Shown: positions 7,746 through 16,474, counted from the stretch's first letter. The stretch is DNA of 37,334 nt from CALZKI01 sp045124055 (GCA_045124055.1 JBGVKZ010000018.1:1-37334), one strand, 5' to 3'. The notes: generated by a model from the letters alone, not told the origin. Program-made: numbers and translations.

Positions 7746-8990
7746 CTACTCTATGGGCAATTTCACCGTAAATATTATCTTTTCAAAATTTTCCGTATGA
7801 GCCGTTATCAATCCTTTTAAAGATTGCACAATCGCCAGTGCCGAAGAAAGTCCAATTCCATAGCCTCCATTTTTCTGGGTTCTGGCGTCGTCGCCTCGAT
7901 AAAATCTGTCAAAAATCTTATTAAGATTTAACTGCTTTAAATCCTTCGCCGTATTCCTAATGACAAAAACCGCCTGCTTATTGACCTGATTAAGCGAAAT
8001 CTCTATTTCACCTTTTTCACTCACATATTTTGTAGCATTATCCATTAAAATAGAAAGAAGTCTCTGTACCTGGTCCGGATTAGAATAGATTTTCAAATCT
8101 GCCTGAAGGTTTTTTTGTACGCGAACTTCTTTATTTTTGGCACATTCCAAAAACTGTTCCAGAACATCTTCCACTAAATCTGTCATAGAAAACCAGCCTT
8201 TTACTGTATTCTCCGATTTCTCCTCCATTTTGGCAAGGGTCAGTAACTCCTGAGTAAGATTTTTTAAACGAATGGTTTGCATACGGATATGATTGCTATA
8301 TTTATTTTCTCCATATCGCAATTCCATAGCATCGGTATTTGCCATAATAATTGCTAATGGAGTCTTAATCTCATGACCTGCATCTGTTACAAATTGCTTT
8401 TGCTTTTCAATATTAACAGCGATTGGCCTAATAGCTTTTTTGGATAAAAACATTACCAATAAAAGCATCGCCACCCAACACAAAACTCCAATTCCTATGG
8501 ACAAAAGTAATACTCGCCAAACGTTATTTATCTGCTTGGTTACGTCTAAAAAGATGTAGGTTTTCCCTCTGCTTCCCACGGTCTTCATAGCCTGATATTT
8601 AAAACCATCTATACTTCCGGCGTCCTTTTTTTCCAGATAGACTTCCTTCACATAATTTGTCGCTTCATTTGGGCCTATGGACGAAATATGGGTGGTATCA
8701 ATACTCCATACATTCCCCCTATCATCTACTTTAACAACAAAATAGATTGCTCCAAGAGTATCATCTTGTGTCACCACCACCGAAAAAAAATCCCACGTAT
8801 TTCTCACTTCCGGGAGCATTAACGTAATGGCAGAATTTTCAATCTGAGATAAAGTAGATAAAAGCTTATCTGTCTGTTTATTGGAAGAAATCATATTGAA
8901 AATATTGATGCCGCCAAGCACGACAAAAAGCAGCACACTAATTGCCAACATTGCGGAAAGCACGAATTTTTTCTGCAACTGTTTTATCAT
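7746..8990 (-). CDS. Sensor histidine kinase (EnvZ/OmpR-type partner)
   Basis: A 414-residue membrane kinase. Helix 1 lies at about 10-32, an extracytoplasmic sensor of about 125 residues follows, and helix 2 lies at about 159-182. The dimerisation domain holds the phospho-accepting His206 in GHEIKTPL. The ATP-binding domain shows the N box (DNATKY, Asn318) and the glycine-rich GGYGIGLS (375-382). There is no clear HAMP domain; the linker from helix 2 to the His box is only about 20 residues. Its ATG overlaps the response-regulator stop as ATGA, so the two are translationally coupled. The signal is unknown. Confidence 0.9.
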   Translation of the reverse strand: MIKQLQKKFVLSAMLAISVLLFVVLGGINIFNMISSNKQTDKLLSTLSQIENSAITLMLPEVRNTWDFFSVVVTQDDTLGAIYFVVKVDDRGNVWSIDTTHISSIGPNEATNYVKEVYLEKKDAGSIDGFKYQAMKTVGSRGKTYIFLDVTKQINNVWRVLLLSIGIGVLCWVAMLLLVMFLSKKAIRPIAVNIEKQKQFVTDAGHEIKTPLAIIMANTDAMELRYGENKYSNHIRMQTIRLKNLTQELLTLAKMEEKSENTVKGWFSMTDLVEDVLEQFLECAKNKEVRVQKNLQADLKIYSNPDQVQRLLSILMDNATKYVSEKGEIEISLNQVNKQAVFVIRNTAKDLKQLNLNKIFDRFYRGDDARTQKNGGYGIGLSSALAIVQSLKGLITAHTENFEKIIFTVKLPIE

Positions 8991-9661
8991 AGGTTTTCCT
9001 CCAAGGTATAGCCTATATTTCTTTTTGCCTTAATTTCCACATTTGCACCCAAAGAAACTAACTTTTTCCTCAGATTAGAGATATATACCCACACAATTCC
9101 AACTTCCGTATCTGTATCATAACCCCAAACCTTCACCAAAATATCTTCTGTGGATAAATAAATGCCCCTATTTAACATAAATAATTCCATCATCTGATAT
9201 TCTATTTTGGATAAAACAACACTTTCTTTATCGCCACTTAACTCATAACTTTGCATATCCAGAGAAATATTGCCACAGGTTAGTACATTGGGCGTATAAT
9301 TTTCTCGTCGTCTTAAAAGTGCTCTGACTCTTGCCAATAATTCGCCCATAGCAAAAGGCTTTGGTAAATAGTCGTCTGCCCCTGCATCTAACCCTTCAAT
9401 TCTATCTTCTATTTCTGATTTTGCAGTTAATAGTAAAACTGGCGTTTTGTTTCCCTCTCGTCTGAGAATTTTTAAAACCTCAAGTCCATTCATTCCAGGC
9501 ATCATAATATCTAGTATAATGCCATCATATTTTTCCGCACGAGCATACTCCAGTGCTTCCAAGCCGTCGTAAACCGCATCAACAATATAATGATGATATG
9601 TCAAAATGTCTGTAACCGCTTCTGACATTGCAATTTCATCTTCTGCAAATAGTAATTTCAT
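8987..9661 (-). CDS. OmpR-family response regulator
   Basis: A 224-residue DNA-binding regulator. The receiver domain has the acidic pair Glu7-Asp8, the phosphorylation site Asp51 (ILDIMMPG), the conserved Thr79-Ala80-Lys81 region and Lys101 (LPKPF). A winged-helix domain fills residues about 125-224. It is first in an operon with the kinase, overlapping it by four bases. A TATAAT at 9696-9701 gives it a likely promoter just after the upstream permease gene. Targets could be the upstream ABC exporter or the downstream htrA; sequence alone does not decide. Confidence 0.92.
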   Translation of the reverse strand: MKLLFAEDEIAMSEAVTDILTYHHYIVDAVYDGLEALEYARAEKYDGIILDIMMPGMNGLEVLKILRREGNKTPVLLLTAKSEIEDRIEGLDAGADDYLPKPFAMGELLARVRALLRRRENYTPNVLTCGNISLDMQSYELSGDKESVVLSKIEYQMMELFMLNRGIYLSTEDILVKVWGYDTDTEVGIVWVYISNLRKKLVSLGANVEIKAKRNIGYTLEENL

Positions 9662-9695
9662 AATGGCACCTTCTAACTAAAATATCCCTATTTGT

Positions 9696-9701
9696 ATTAT
9701 A
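9696..9701 (-). promoter_or_regulatory. Candidate -10 box for the response-regulator operon
   Basis: TATAAT on the minus strand, 35 bases before the ATG and inside the 51-base gap after the permease gene. A TTTACT lies upstream but with a short 15-base spacer. Confidence 0.4.
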
Positions 9702-9712
9702 CATATTTTAGC

Positions 9713-11308
9713 TTAAAGTAAACTTAATTTTTTTACTCCATTTGTTTTAAGTAAGTAAAATAATAAACCAGATAAAATACCAAATAAAACCGTTACCAAA
9801 CCTAAAAATACATCTGCCATAATTACATTTTTTGTTACAAAGAATAAACCAATAAGCAACATTATAATGCCCCAGGGTACTAACATTGCAATTAAAACGC
9901 TCATCCCCTGTTTTATAACTGTGGCTTCATTCGTCCAGTTTAAGTTTGGCAATTTTAAATTGATTAAAAGCCCAAAGGCTGCCATACAAAAAGTAGCAAA
10001 ACTAATACATAACAACATAATAATTGCCTGAAATACAGGCACTTTCAAAATGATAATCAATGTAAGTGTGCCAACAAGAGCAGGAATTAAAGTAAGCTGC
10101 ATATGTATTCTAAGCTTCGCCTCTAATACTTGCCAAAGAGAAATTGGTAAGGATTTCACTATCCACAAGCTATTACCTTCCAGTGAAATGGAAGGTGCTG
10201 TAATAACATTCATCGACTCAATAATAATAATTACAGCACAAATTATAAGCGGAGCTAAAGACGTTAAATTTAACCCTTCGCTTCCTATTAACAGCACAAG
10301 CATATCTTTTTTCCATACTGCTAAAATTGCCACAACGATCAAAAAAACTGTTCCAAGTCCACCATTTAACATATACGCTGAACTTCCAAGGAAATGTTTA
10401 TATTCTTTTCCTAATAAAGCACTTTTCACACTGCCTTGTCTCATAGACTTTTCTTTATATTTATTTTTTACAATGCCCTTGTTCATCGTTGCAAGCTTTA
10501 AGAAACTTGCAGACAACAACTTATAAATCAGCCCGAAAACAGCCAAGGTAAATACTGCAAAAATTATCATAGGAATTAGTTGTCCGGTAGCACCAAGTCC
10601 CATTTGATAAAGGGGATATAAGAAAGTCTTAATTTTGCTGCCGATTGCCACACTATTTATTAAAATTAGTTGTAAATAAGTATACATTTTCATATACACA
10701 TAATAATATCCGACAATAAAGCCCAGCGATAAAATAACAGTAATAAAATTTTTGTACTTCATTCTTGGTGAAATCAGTGCAATAATCCAACCTAAGATAC
10801 AAGATATCACCATAGATAAAAGGGGTAATAAAAATAGAATAAGCCCTTGAAACATTAAAGCGGCTACCGTGATTTTTTCCACCATAAAATAGGCAATACT
10901 TGTTGGTATCGACACAATAGCCTGAAATACAAATCCTGTAAAATATACTATTAACATACGCACAAACAATATATTAGAAGGTTTAATCGGCATAGATAGT
11001 AAGAGTTCATTATCTTTTGCCTGATAAATGGTCGAATAGGTTGTAAAAACACTACCGACTACCCCTAAAGTAATTGACATAATCCCCATTAAAGCAAAAT
11101 AGAGCCAAGATAATCCAGCCTCACATAAAGGCTCACAAAACATCGCAGCCATAAAGAAAAACATTGTACCCAAAGCAATAAATACATACGCAAAAAGGAT
11201 ACTTATAAAAATGATATATGCTTTAGACATTTTCTTTTTGGAATTGTTTCTTTGAAAACTTCTGGAGAACATCTCAAGAGATTGTTTTTTCAGTAAGACT
11301 CTAAGCAT
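9713..11308 (-). CDS. Large ABC exporter permease of unknown substrate
   Basis: A 531-residue protein with about twelve hydrophobic segments, matching the long ABC permeases of Firmicutes (ABC_tran_2-type putative exporters) rather than BceB-type peptide detoxifiers. An amphipathic basic N-terminus (residues 1-28) precedes the first helix. The segment YQAKDNELLLSMPIKP near residues 92-107 is a typical cytoplasmic loop of this group. Its ATG is nested in the end of the ATPase gene (ATGCTTAG), so the two subunits are translationally coupled. The substrate is unknown. Confidence 0.82.
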   Translation of the reverse strand: MLRVLLKKQSLEMFSRSFQRNNSKKKMSKAYIIFISILFAYVFIALGTMFFFMAAMFCEPLCEAGLSWLYFALMGIMSITLGVVGSVFTTYSTIYQAKDNELLLSMPIKPSNILFVRMLIVYFTGFVFQAIVSIPTSIAYFMVEKITVAALMFQGLILFLLPLLSMVISCILGWIIALISPRMKYKNFITVILSLGFIVGYYYVYMKMYTYLQLILINSVAIGSKIKTFLYPLYQMGLGATGQLIPMIIFAVFTLAVFGLIYKLLSASFLKLATMNKGIVKNKYKEKSMRQGSVKSALLGKEYKHFLGSSAYMLNGGLGTVFLIVVAILAVWKKDMLVLLIGSEGLNLTSLAPLIICAVIIIIESMNVITAPSISLEGNSLWIVKSLPISLWQVLEAKLRIHMQLTLIPALVGTLTLIIILKVPVFQAIIMLLCISFATFCMAAFGLLINLKLPNLNWTNEATVIKQGMSVLIAMLVPWGIIMLLIGLFFVTKNVIMADVFLGLVTVLFGILSGLLFYLLKTNGVKKLSLL

Positions 11309-12014
11309 TGTCGTCCTCCAATTCCAAGAATACCGCCTCTAATGAGTCGTCACCCTTTACTTCTTCCATTGTTCCTGATTTTATTAATTTGCCGCCTTTA
11401 ATAATAGCTACCTTATCACAAAGTTTTTCTGCCACTTCCAAAACATGTGTAGAAAAGAAAATCGCACTTCCTTTGCTACACAAATCTTTCATGATTTCTT
11501 TTAACAAATGGCTGGCTTTTGGGTCTAAACCCACAAAAGGTTCATCCATAATAACTAATTTCGGATTATGAATCAAAGCCGAAATAATCGCTAATTTCTG
11601 CTTCATACCATGTGAATAAGCAGAAATAGGCTGTGCCAAATCTTCTGTTAATTCAAACAAATCCGCATATTTTCTAATCTTATCCTGTCTTTCTTTTGCT
11701 TCTACTTTAAATATATCCGCAATAAAATTCAAATACTGGATTCCTGTCATAAATTCGTATAAATCAGGATTATCCGGAATGTAAGCAATTTTTGACTTTG
11801 CTAAAATAGGATTTTCTTTTACAGAAACGCCATCAATATAAATCTCGCCTTCTTCAAACTGTAAAATACCGCAGACAGACTTAATTGTGGTTGTTTTTCC
11901 TGCTCCATTATGCCCTATAAATCCATAAATTTCCCCTTTATTAATATGTAAGGATACATCGTTGACAGCTTTTTTATCTCCATATATTTTTGTGAGATGT
12001 TCAATTTTTAACAT
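11301..12014 (-). CDS. ABC exporter ATPase
   Basis: A 237-residue nucleotide-binding subunit with Walker A GHNGAGKT (34-41), signature SHGMKQK (134-140), Walker B LVIMDEP (153-159) and switch His190. It belongs to the large CcmA/YtrB-like group of ABC-2 exporter ATPases. GGAGG precedes the ATG by six bases. It starts a two-gene unit with the permease, and a double palindrome at 12048-12070 lies just upstream. Relatives of this type are often controlled by GntR regulators, but none is encoded here. Confidence 0.87.
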   Translation of the reverse strand: MLKIEHLTKIYGDKKAVNDVSLHINKGEIYGFIGHNGAGKTTTIKSVCGILQFEEGEIYIDGVSVKENPILAKSKIAYIPDNPDLYEFMTGIQYLNFIADIFKVEAKERQDKIRKYADLFELTEDLAQPISAYSHGMKQKLAIISALIHNPKLVIMDEPFVGLDPKASHLLKEIMKDLCSKGSAIFFSTHVLEVAEKLCDKVAIIKGGKLIKSGTMEEVKGDDSLEAVFLELEDDNA

Positions 12015-12047
12015 ATTCGTCCTCCCTCAAATAAATTATTCTATATG

Positions 12048-12070
12048 TGATATCATTATGATATCATAAT
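12048..12070. promoter_or_regulatory. Tandem palindrome, candidate operator of the ABC exporter
   Basis: TGATATCA occurs at 12048-12055 and again at 12059-12066, eleven bases apart, so on about the same face of the helix. The second copy is the core of a perfect 16-base palindrome, ATTATGATATCATAAT (12055-12070). The site lies in the 58-base gap upstream of the ATPase gene, where its promoter must be; possible -10 boxes overlap it. This fits a repressor operator. The regulator is not identified. Confidence 0.55.
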
Positions 12071-12072
12071 AA

Positions 12073-12657
12073 TTACATTTGTCTAGTAAAAGTTAATGAA
12101 ATTTCCTTTGCAAGTTCCGCTAAAAATTTGGCATTGGAATCTTTTATCAGTTCATAGACCTCTCTTGCATAACCCATATCTGTCAGCAGTTTTGCATTTC
12201 GATAATGCATAATAGTTATATCAGAGTATGAATTAGCCTTTTCGTTAAGAATGAGCTCTATTGTGGTCTCTTTATCTGTGAATACGCTAAATAAGTCTAA
12301 AATCATTGCCAATGAGTTCTTTACACTTTCATAAAGCTTTTCCATATCTGTACTTTCATTGATGACCCACCAACTATCATTACCATTTACTCTTTTTCTT
12401 ATCTGGCATTCACTTTCTTTGAATCTAAAATTTTGGATAACATTTTCCTTTTCAAAGTACACACCTGCATTCAACACAAATTGTATTTCATTATTTGTAT
12501 TCCACTTGCTTTTTTGAAAATTTAGAATCTTCCCTAAACCGCCTTTATAAATTTGACGGAAATTTGATGCCTCTTTTTTATATCCCAGGGGCTTTAAAAT
12601 TTCATATACTTGTCGCAAAAGTTCTTTGTATCTTTCATCTAGAATCGTATTCCCCAT
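12073..12657 (-). CDS. DUF4304-like protein
   Basis: A 194-residue soluble protein with no signal peptide. The N-terminal third (LKPLGYKKEASNFRQIY, near residues 22-38, then GLGKILNFQKSKWN) resembles the DUF4304 family, whose function is unknown to me. The middle is rich in charged residues and has a SWWVI motif near residue 95. It follows the MATE gene by 30 bases on the same strand and is probably transcribed with it. The start has a purine-rich GGGGACAGG before the ATG. Confidence 0.7.
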   Translation of the reverse strand: MGNTILDERYKELLRQVYEILKPLGYKKEASNFRQIYKGGLGKILNFQKSKWNTNNEIQFVLNAGVYFEKENVIQNFRFKESECQIRKRVNGNDSWWVINESTDMEKLYESVKNSLAMILDLFSVFTDKETTIELILNEKANSYSDITIMHYRNAKLLTDMGYAREVYELIKDSNAKFLAELAKEISLTFTRQM

Positions 12658-12687
12658 ATCCTGTCCCCATTACACCTTTCTTTCAAT

Positions 12688-14016
12688 CTAATATCCATAC
12701 TTTTTCCGGTTTCCAAATAAAAAACCCAATGTAACCATTAAGGCAACACCCTCGGCTACTACAATCGCGAACCAAATGCCATCCAATTTAAAGAAAATCG
12801 GCAATACTAAAACAGCGACCACTTGAAACAATAAGGTTCTTAAAAAAGAAATCAATGCAGACACTAATCCATTCCCTAAAGCAGTAAAAAAGGAAGAACC
12901 ATATATATTTAACCCGTTAAAAACAAACGACAAACTAAATATAATAAAGCCTCTTTTCGTCATCTCAAATAGTGCCTGGTCATATCCAACAAATATTCTT
13001 GCTAAAACTCCCGCCAAACTAATCGCTAAAACGCACATTAAAAAGCCTGCAAAAATATTAAAAACTACACTTTTTTTATATACGTTTTTCATCTCATCTT
13101 TATTGCCAGCACCATAGTGATATCCAATAATTGGTGCTGTGCCTATGGCATATCCCAAGAAAACAGCAATAAATATGAAGTTTACATACATTATAACTCC
13201 ATATGCAGCAACACCATCTTCACCTGCAAACCTGAGTAACTGGAAATTATACAGCATATTTACTAACGATAAAGAAACGTTTGTCATAAGCTCTGACGAA
13301 CCATTGAAACAAGTTTTACCAAGTGCTCTTAAATTAATTTTTGCTTTTACGAATTTTAGTTCACTACTATTTTTTCTTAAGAAATATATTACCGGTATAA
13401 TTCCACCTATAAATTGACTAATTCCTGTGGCAAGTGCAGCACCTACCACACTCCATCGAAATATCCCGATGAAAAGCCAGTCCAAAATAACATTCATAAA
13501 ACCTGCTATAACGGTAACCATCAATCCAAGCTGTGGTTTTTCTGCTGTAACAAAAAAACTTTGGAACACATTTTGTAACATAAAGGGTGTTAATGCACAC
13601 ATTAGAATTCTGCCATAAGTTACACAATGGGTAAGCATTTCCCCTTCTGCACCCATTAATATCGCAATCTTTTTTGTGAATATAATACCTAATATGGTTA
13701 AAACAACACCAACTATCATCGTTACATACACAAGCATAGAAAAATATTCGTTTGCTTCTTTTTTCTTCCCTTGACCTAATGTCATAGATACTAATGCACT
13801 ACCGCCAGTTCCTATCATAAATCCAAATGCACCTAAAAGCATAGGAAAAGGCATAATCAGATTTACCGCAGCAAACTCAACTTTTCCTGCATAATTTGAC
13901 ACAAAAAATCCATCTACAACCCCATAAATTGATGTAAATATCATCATTGCAATGGATGGAATTGCAAAGCGTAATAATCGTTTGTAAGTAAAATGGTCTG
14001 ATAATTTAATTTCCAT
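12688..14016 (-). CDS. MATE family efflux transporter, MepA-like
   Basis: A 442-residue antiporter with twelve helices, distinct from the MATE protein at 4.4 kb. The N-terminus (LLRFAIPSIAMMIFTSIYGVVDG, near residues 14-36) and GIGTGGSAL-type loop near residue 70 match the MepA group. GGAGG precedes the ATG by four bases. The gene starts only 12 bases after the terminator that ends the tRNA-Tyr/tRNA-Leu transcript, so expression probably depends on read-through or on a promoter within the tRNA region. It is followed by the DUF4304-like gene. Confidence 0.87.
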   Translation of the reverse strand: MEIKLSDHFTYKRLLRFAIPSIAMMIFTSIYGVVDGFFVSNYAGKVEFAAVNLIMPFPMLLGAFGFMIGTGGSALVSMTLGQGKKKEANEYFSMLVYVTMIVGVVLTILGIIFTKKIAILMGAEGEMLTHCVTYGRILMCALTPFMLQNVFQSFFVTAEKPQLGLMVTVIAGFMNVILDWLFIGIFRWSVVGAALATGISQFIGGIIPVIYFLRKNSSELKFVKAKINLRALGKTCFNGSSELMTNVSLSLVNMLYNFQLLRFAGEDGVAAYGVIMYVNFIFIAVFLGYAIGTAPIIGYHYGAGNKDEMKNVYKKSVVFNIFAGFLMCVLAISLAGVLARIFVGYDQALFEMTKRGFIIFSLSFVFNGLNIYGSSFFTALGNGLVSALISFLRTLLFQVVAVLVLPIFFKLDGIWFAIVVAEGVALMVTLGFLFGNRKKYGY

Positions 14017-14027
14017 AATTCCTCCAT

Positions 14028-14054
14028 AAAAAAAGACCCATCTTTTGATGAGTC
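14028..14054 (-). terminator. Terminator of the tRNA-Tyr/tRNA-Leu transcript
   Basis: GACCCATC (14035-14042) pairs with GATGAGTC (14047-14054), including one G-U pair, with a four-base loop and a run of T on the minus strand (14028-14034). It lies 9 bases after tRNA-Leu and 12 bases before the MATE start. Confidence 0.8.
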
Positions 14055-14063
14055 CTTTCCTGC

Positions 14064-14149
14064 TGCCGGCGACCGGAATCGAACCGGTACGGGAGGTTAG
14101 TCCCGCAGGATTTTAAGTCCTGTGCGTCTGCCAGTTCCGCCACGCCGGC
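14064..14149 (-). tRNA. tRNA-Leu (anticodon TAA)
   Basis: An 86-base class II tRNA. The acceptor arm GCCGGCG (14149-14143) pairs with CGCCGGC (14071-14065); the discriminator is A (14064). The anticodon stem CAGGA/TCCTG encloses CTTAAAA, anticodon TAA. The TTCGATT T-loop and a long variable arm are present. CCA is not encoded. Confidence 0.95.
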
Positions 14150-14195
14150 GTGGCTGTATGTAGTGTGAAACAACTTTAAAAGTGCTTAACACAAA

Positions 14196-14277
14196 TGGGT
14201 GGAGGTGGATTCGAACCACCGAAGCGATACGCAGCAGATTTACAGTCTGTCCCCTTTGGCCTCTCGGGAATCCACCC
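14196..14277 (-). tRNA. tRNA-Tyr (anticodon GTA)
   Basis: An 82-base class II tRNA. The acceptor GGGTGGA (14277-14271) pairs with TCCACCC (14203-14197); the discriminator is A. The anticodon loop CTGTAAA gives GTA. The long variable arm and TTCGAAT T-loop fit tRNA-Tyr. CCA is not encoded. It is transcribed ahead of tRNA-Leu with 46 bases between them. Confidence 0.95.
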
Positions 14278-14283
14278 ATATTT

Positions 14284-14306
14284 GTCAAAGGCTTATCGCC
14301 TTTGAC
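14284..14306 (-). repeat. Perfect hairpin in the tRNA-Tyr 5' leader
   Basis: GTCAAAGGC (14284-14292) and GCCTTTGAC (14298-14306) form a perfect nine-pair stem with a five-base loop, ending seven bases before tRNA-Tyr. No T run follows, so it is not an ordinary terminator. It may guide processing of the tRNA precursor. Confidence 0.5.
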
Positions 14307-14311
14307 CCAAC

Positions 14312-14340
14312 AAAATATATTTAATCACAACTCTATTCAA
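14312..14340 (-). promoter_or_regulatory. Candidate promoter of the tRNA-Tyr/tRNA-Leu pair
   Basis: TTGAAT (14340-14335), a 17-base spacer and TATTTT (14317-14312) on the minus strand. The -35 overlaps the end of the GH13 gene. A start about seven bases downstream would give a short leader containing the hairpin at 14284-14306. Confidence 0.45.
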
Positions 14341-16474
14341 ATTGCAAGAATTTTTTATTATTTGTTGCATTTACATGTCGTAATACAATACCTGACTTTG
14401 GTGGAAGATTTACCATTACTTTACCACTAACTACCGGATATTGTGCTCTTTTCGTTGTATAACCCTGTTTTGTAGTTAAAATAAGCTGTTCCATAACACA
14501 GTCTCTCGGCACTCCAAGTTCCCAAACACTTAACTCTTTTACCATTGCGGAATCATTATTATTAACAACTACTAATGTTTGAGCATCTTTATTAAATCTG
14601 CCATAACCGATTACATTGTAATCTGAAACAACATGCTTTAAAGAACCAGTTAATAACTCTTTACAAGTTTTGTGCACGTGAATAATATCCTTATGGAACT
14701 GAATAAGTTCCTTATCTTCCTTACCCCAAGGATAAGTTCTTCTGTTATCCGGGTCCGTAAAACCACATACACCAGCCTCGTCACCATAATAAATAGTTGG
14801 TGCACCAGGCCAAGTCATCTGCACAAGAACAGCCTCACGCAATACAGACTTATCAACACCCTCATTAGCCGCTTCTGGACCAAGTGTATTTGTACGACCA
14901 ACTTTGCGGTTGGTACGGGTTAAAAATCTCGAATGGTCATGGTTAGACAATTCATTCATTGCCACCTGCAACGAACCATTGGTAAAACTTGAACCATGAT
15001 GAGCCATTGCCTGAAAGAAACAATCTGCATTACCCAGTAAATCTTCTCTATAATCATCACTATGCTTCTGCATACCGGTCAAAAACCAGGTGAGTGGCTC
15101 CATAAATGCATCATAGTTCATTACTGTATCCCATTCATCGCCTCTTAACCAGCTTTTTGGGTCACCATAATGTTCTGCCAAAATAATCGCATTAGGATTG
15201 GCTTCTTTTACTGCCTTCCTAAACTGTTTCCAGAAATTGTGATTGAATTCCGGTGAATGACCAAGGTCAGCTGCAACATCAAGTCTCCAACCATCTGCAT
15301 TAAACGGAGCAGAAACCCATTTTTTACCAATATATAAAATATAATCTGTCAGTTCTTTAGAACCTTCATAATTCAGTTTCGGTAACGTGTCATGACCCCA
15401 CCAACCATCATAAGTTGGGTTATACGGCCATTTGTCGCCTTCATTAAAATGAAAATAACTATTATATGGACTTTCCTTTTCTACATATGCACCCTTTTCA
15501 TAACCTTCAGCATTCTCGTAAATACGCTCTCTATCAATCCATTTGTTGAAAGAACCACAATGATTAAAAACGCCGTCCATAATTACTTTCATACCACGTT
15601 TATGTGCTTCATCAACCACCTTTGCAAACAAAGCATCACTTGCTTCTAAATTGGCTTTATTCGTCACACGATTGATATATTTTGTAGCAAGACGATTTTC
15701 ATACTGACCTTCTTTTAAAAGTTCACCCTTATCGTCTACGATTTTGCCAAAATGTGGGTCTATATGGTCATAATCCTGAATATCATATTTATGGTTGGAA
15801 GGTGATACAAATAATGGATTGAAATAAATCACGTCGATACCTAAATCCTGCAAATAATCCATTTTATCAAGAACACCCTGTAAATCTCCGCCATAAAATT
15901 CTCTAACACCCATTTGTGCCGGATATTTATTCCAGTCGGTTACTTTAACGGTCTTGTCGCCAATATAGTGATATTCTCCCGTTTCTACATCGTTAGATTT
16001 ATCGCCATTACAGAAACGGTCTACATATATCTGGTACATTACAGCACCCTTTGCCCAAGCTGGTACTTTAAAGCCCGGAATAATTTCAAAATGATAAAAA
16101 GAATTTACATCTCTTACAACGCCACGTCTATCATATTTAAGAATTGCTTTTCCGGATTTTATCTCAAAGTAATAAATAAAGCTTTCGTCATCCAATTTAA
16201 CAGTAGTAGAATAATAGTCAAAATTGTCATCGCTGCTTATTTTTTGCATAACGTGTTTTTCATCATTATGCATTAAAAAAACTAAATCCACATTATTGAC
16301 CGCTGTTCTAAATCTAATTGTCACCTCAGAATAAGGATTTGGTTCAACTGGTGAAACATAATCCTCCGTCATATCTGAAAAAAGTGCCTTTTTCTTAATT
16401 ACAGGTCGCATTGCATTGATATAACTCTGATCTTGACCCAATTTCACATAATGCTTAAAATCTAACATATTCAT
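14333..16474 (-). CDS. Intracellular GH13 glycosidase (neopullulanase/cyclomaltodextrinase-like)
   Basis: A 713-residue alpha-glucan hydrolase. There is no signal peptide, so it acts in the cytoplasm. An N-terminal beta domain (about 1-135) resembles the CBM34-type domain of neopullulanases. The GH13 barrel has region I DGVFNH (300-305), the nucleophile Asp399 (GWRLDVA), the acid/base Glu434 (ILAEHYGD) and Asp513 (LSNHDHSRF). It likely cleaves maltodextrin, cyclodextrin or debranched glycogen, together with the GH133 enzyme at 31.7 kb. A second ATG six bases later (16468) is an alternative start with similar RBS spacing. A long leader with tandem terminator hairpins lies upstream. Confidence 0.87.
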   Translation of the reverse strand: MNMLDFKHYVKLGQDQSYINAMRPVIKKKALFSDMTEDYVSPVEPNPYSEVTIRFRTAVNNVDLVFLMHNDEKHVMQKISSDDNFDYYSTTVKLDDESFIYYFEIKSGKAILKYDRRGVVRDVNSFYHFEIIPGFKVPAWAKGAVMYQIYVDRFCNGDKSNDVETGEYHYIGDKTVKVTDWNKYPAQMGVREFYGGDLQGVLDKMDYLQDLGIDVIYFNPLFVSPSNHKYDIQDYDHIDPHFGKIVDDKGELLKEGQYENRLATKYINRVTNKANLEASDALFAKVVDEAHKRGMKVIMDGVFNHCGSFNKWIDRERIYENAEGYEKGAYVEKESPYNSYFHFNEGDKWPYNPTYDGWWGHDTLPKLNYEGSKELTDYILYIGKKWVSAPFNADGWRLDVAADLGHSPEFNHNFWKQFRKAVKEANPNAIILAEHYGDPKSWLRGDEWDTVMNYDAFMEPLTWFLTGMQKHSDDYREDLLGNADCFFQAMAHHGSSFTNGSLQVAMNELSNHDHSRFLTRTNRKVGRTNTLGPEAANEGVDKSVLREAVLVQMTWPGAPTIYYGDEAGVCGFTDPDNRRTYPWGKEDKELIQFHKDIIHVHKTCKELLTGSLKHVVSDYNVIGYGRFNKDAQTLVVVNNNDSAMVKELSVWELGVPRDCVMEQLILTTKQGYTTKRAQYPVVSGKVMVNLPPKSGIVLRHVNATNNKKFLQFE

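Noticed and set aside
10050..10526. 158-codon open frame on the plus strand
   Set aside because: Antisense to the well-supported ABC permease, with no start signal.
12073..12657. DUF4304-like protein as an immunity protein of a toxin system
   Set aside because: No toxin, secretion signal or polymorphic toxin gene is adjacent; the neighbours are transporters, so there is no basis for this role.
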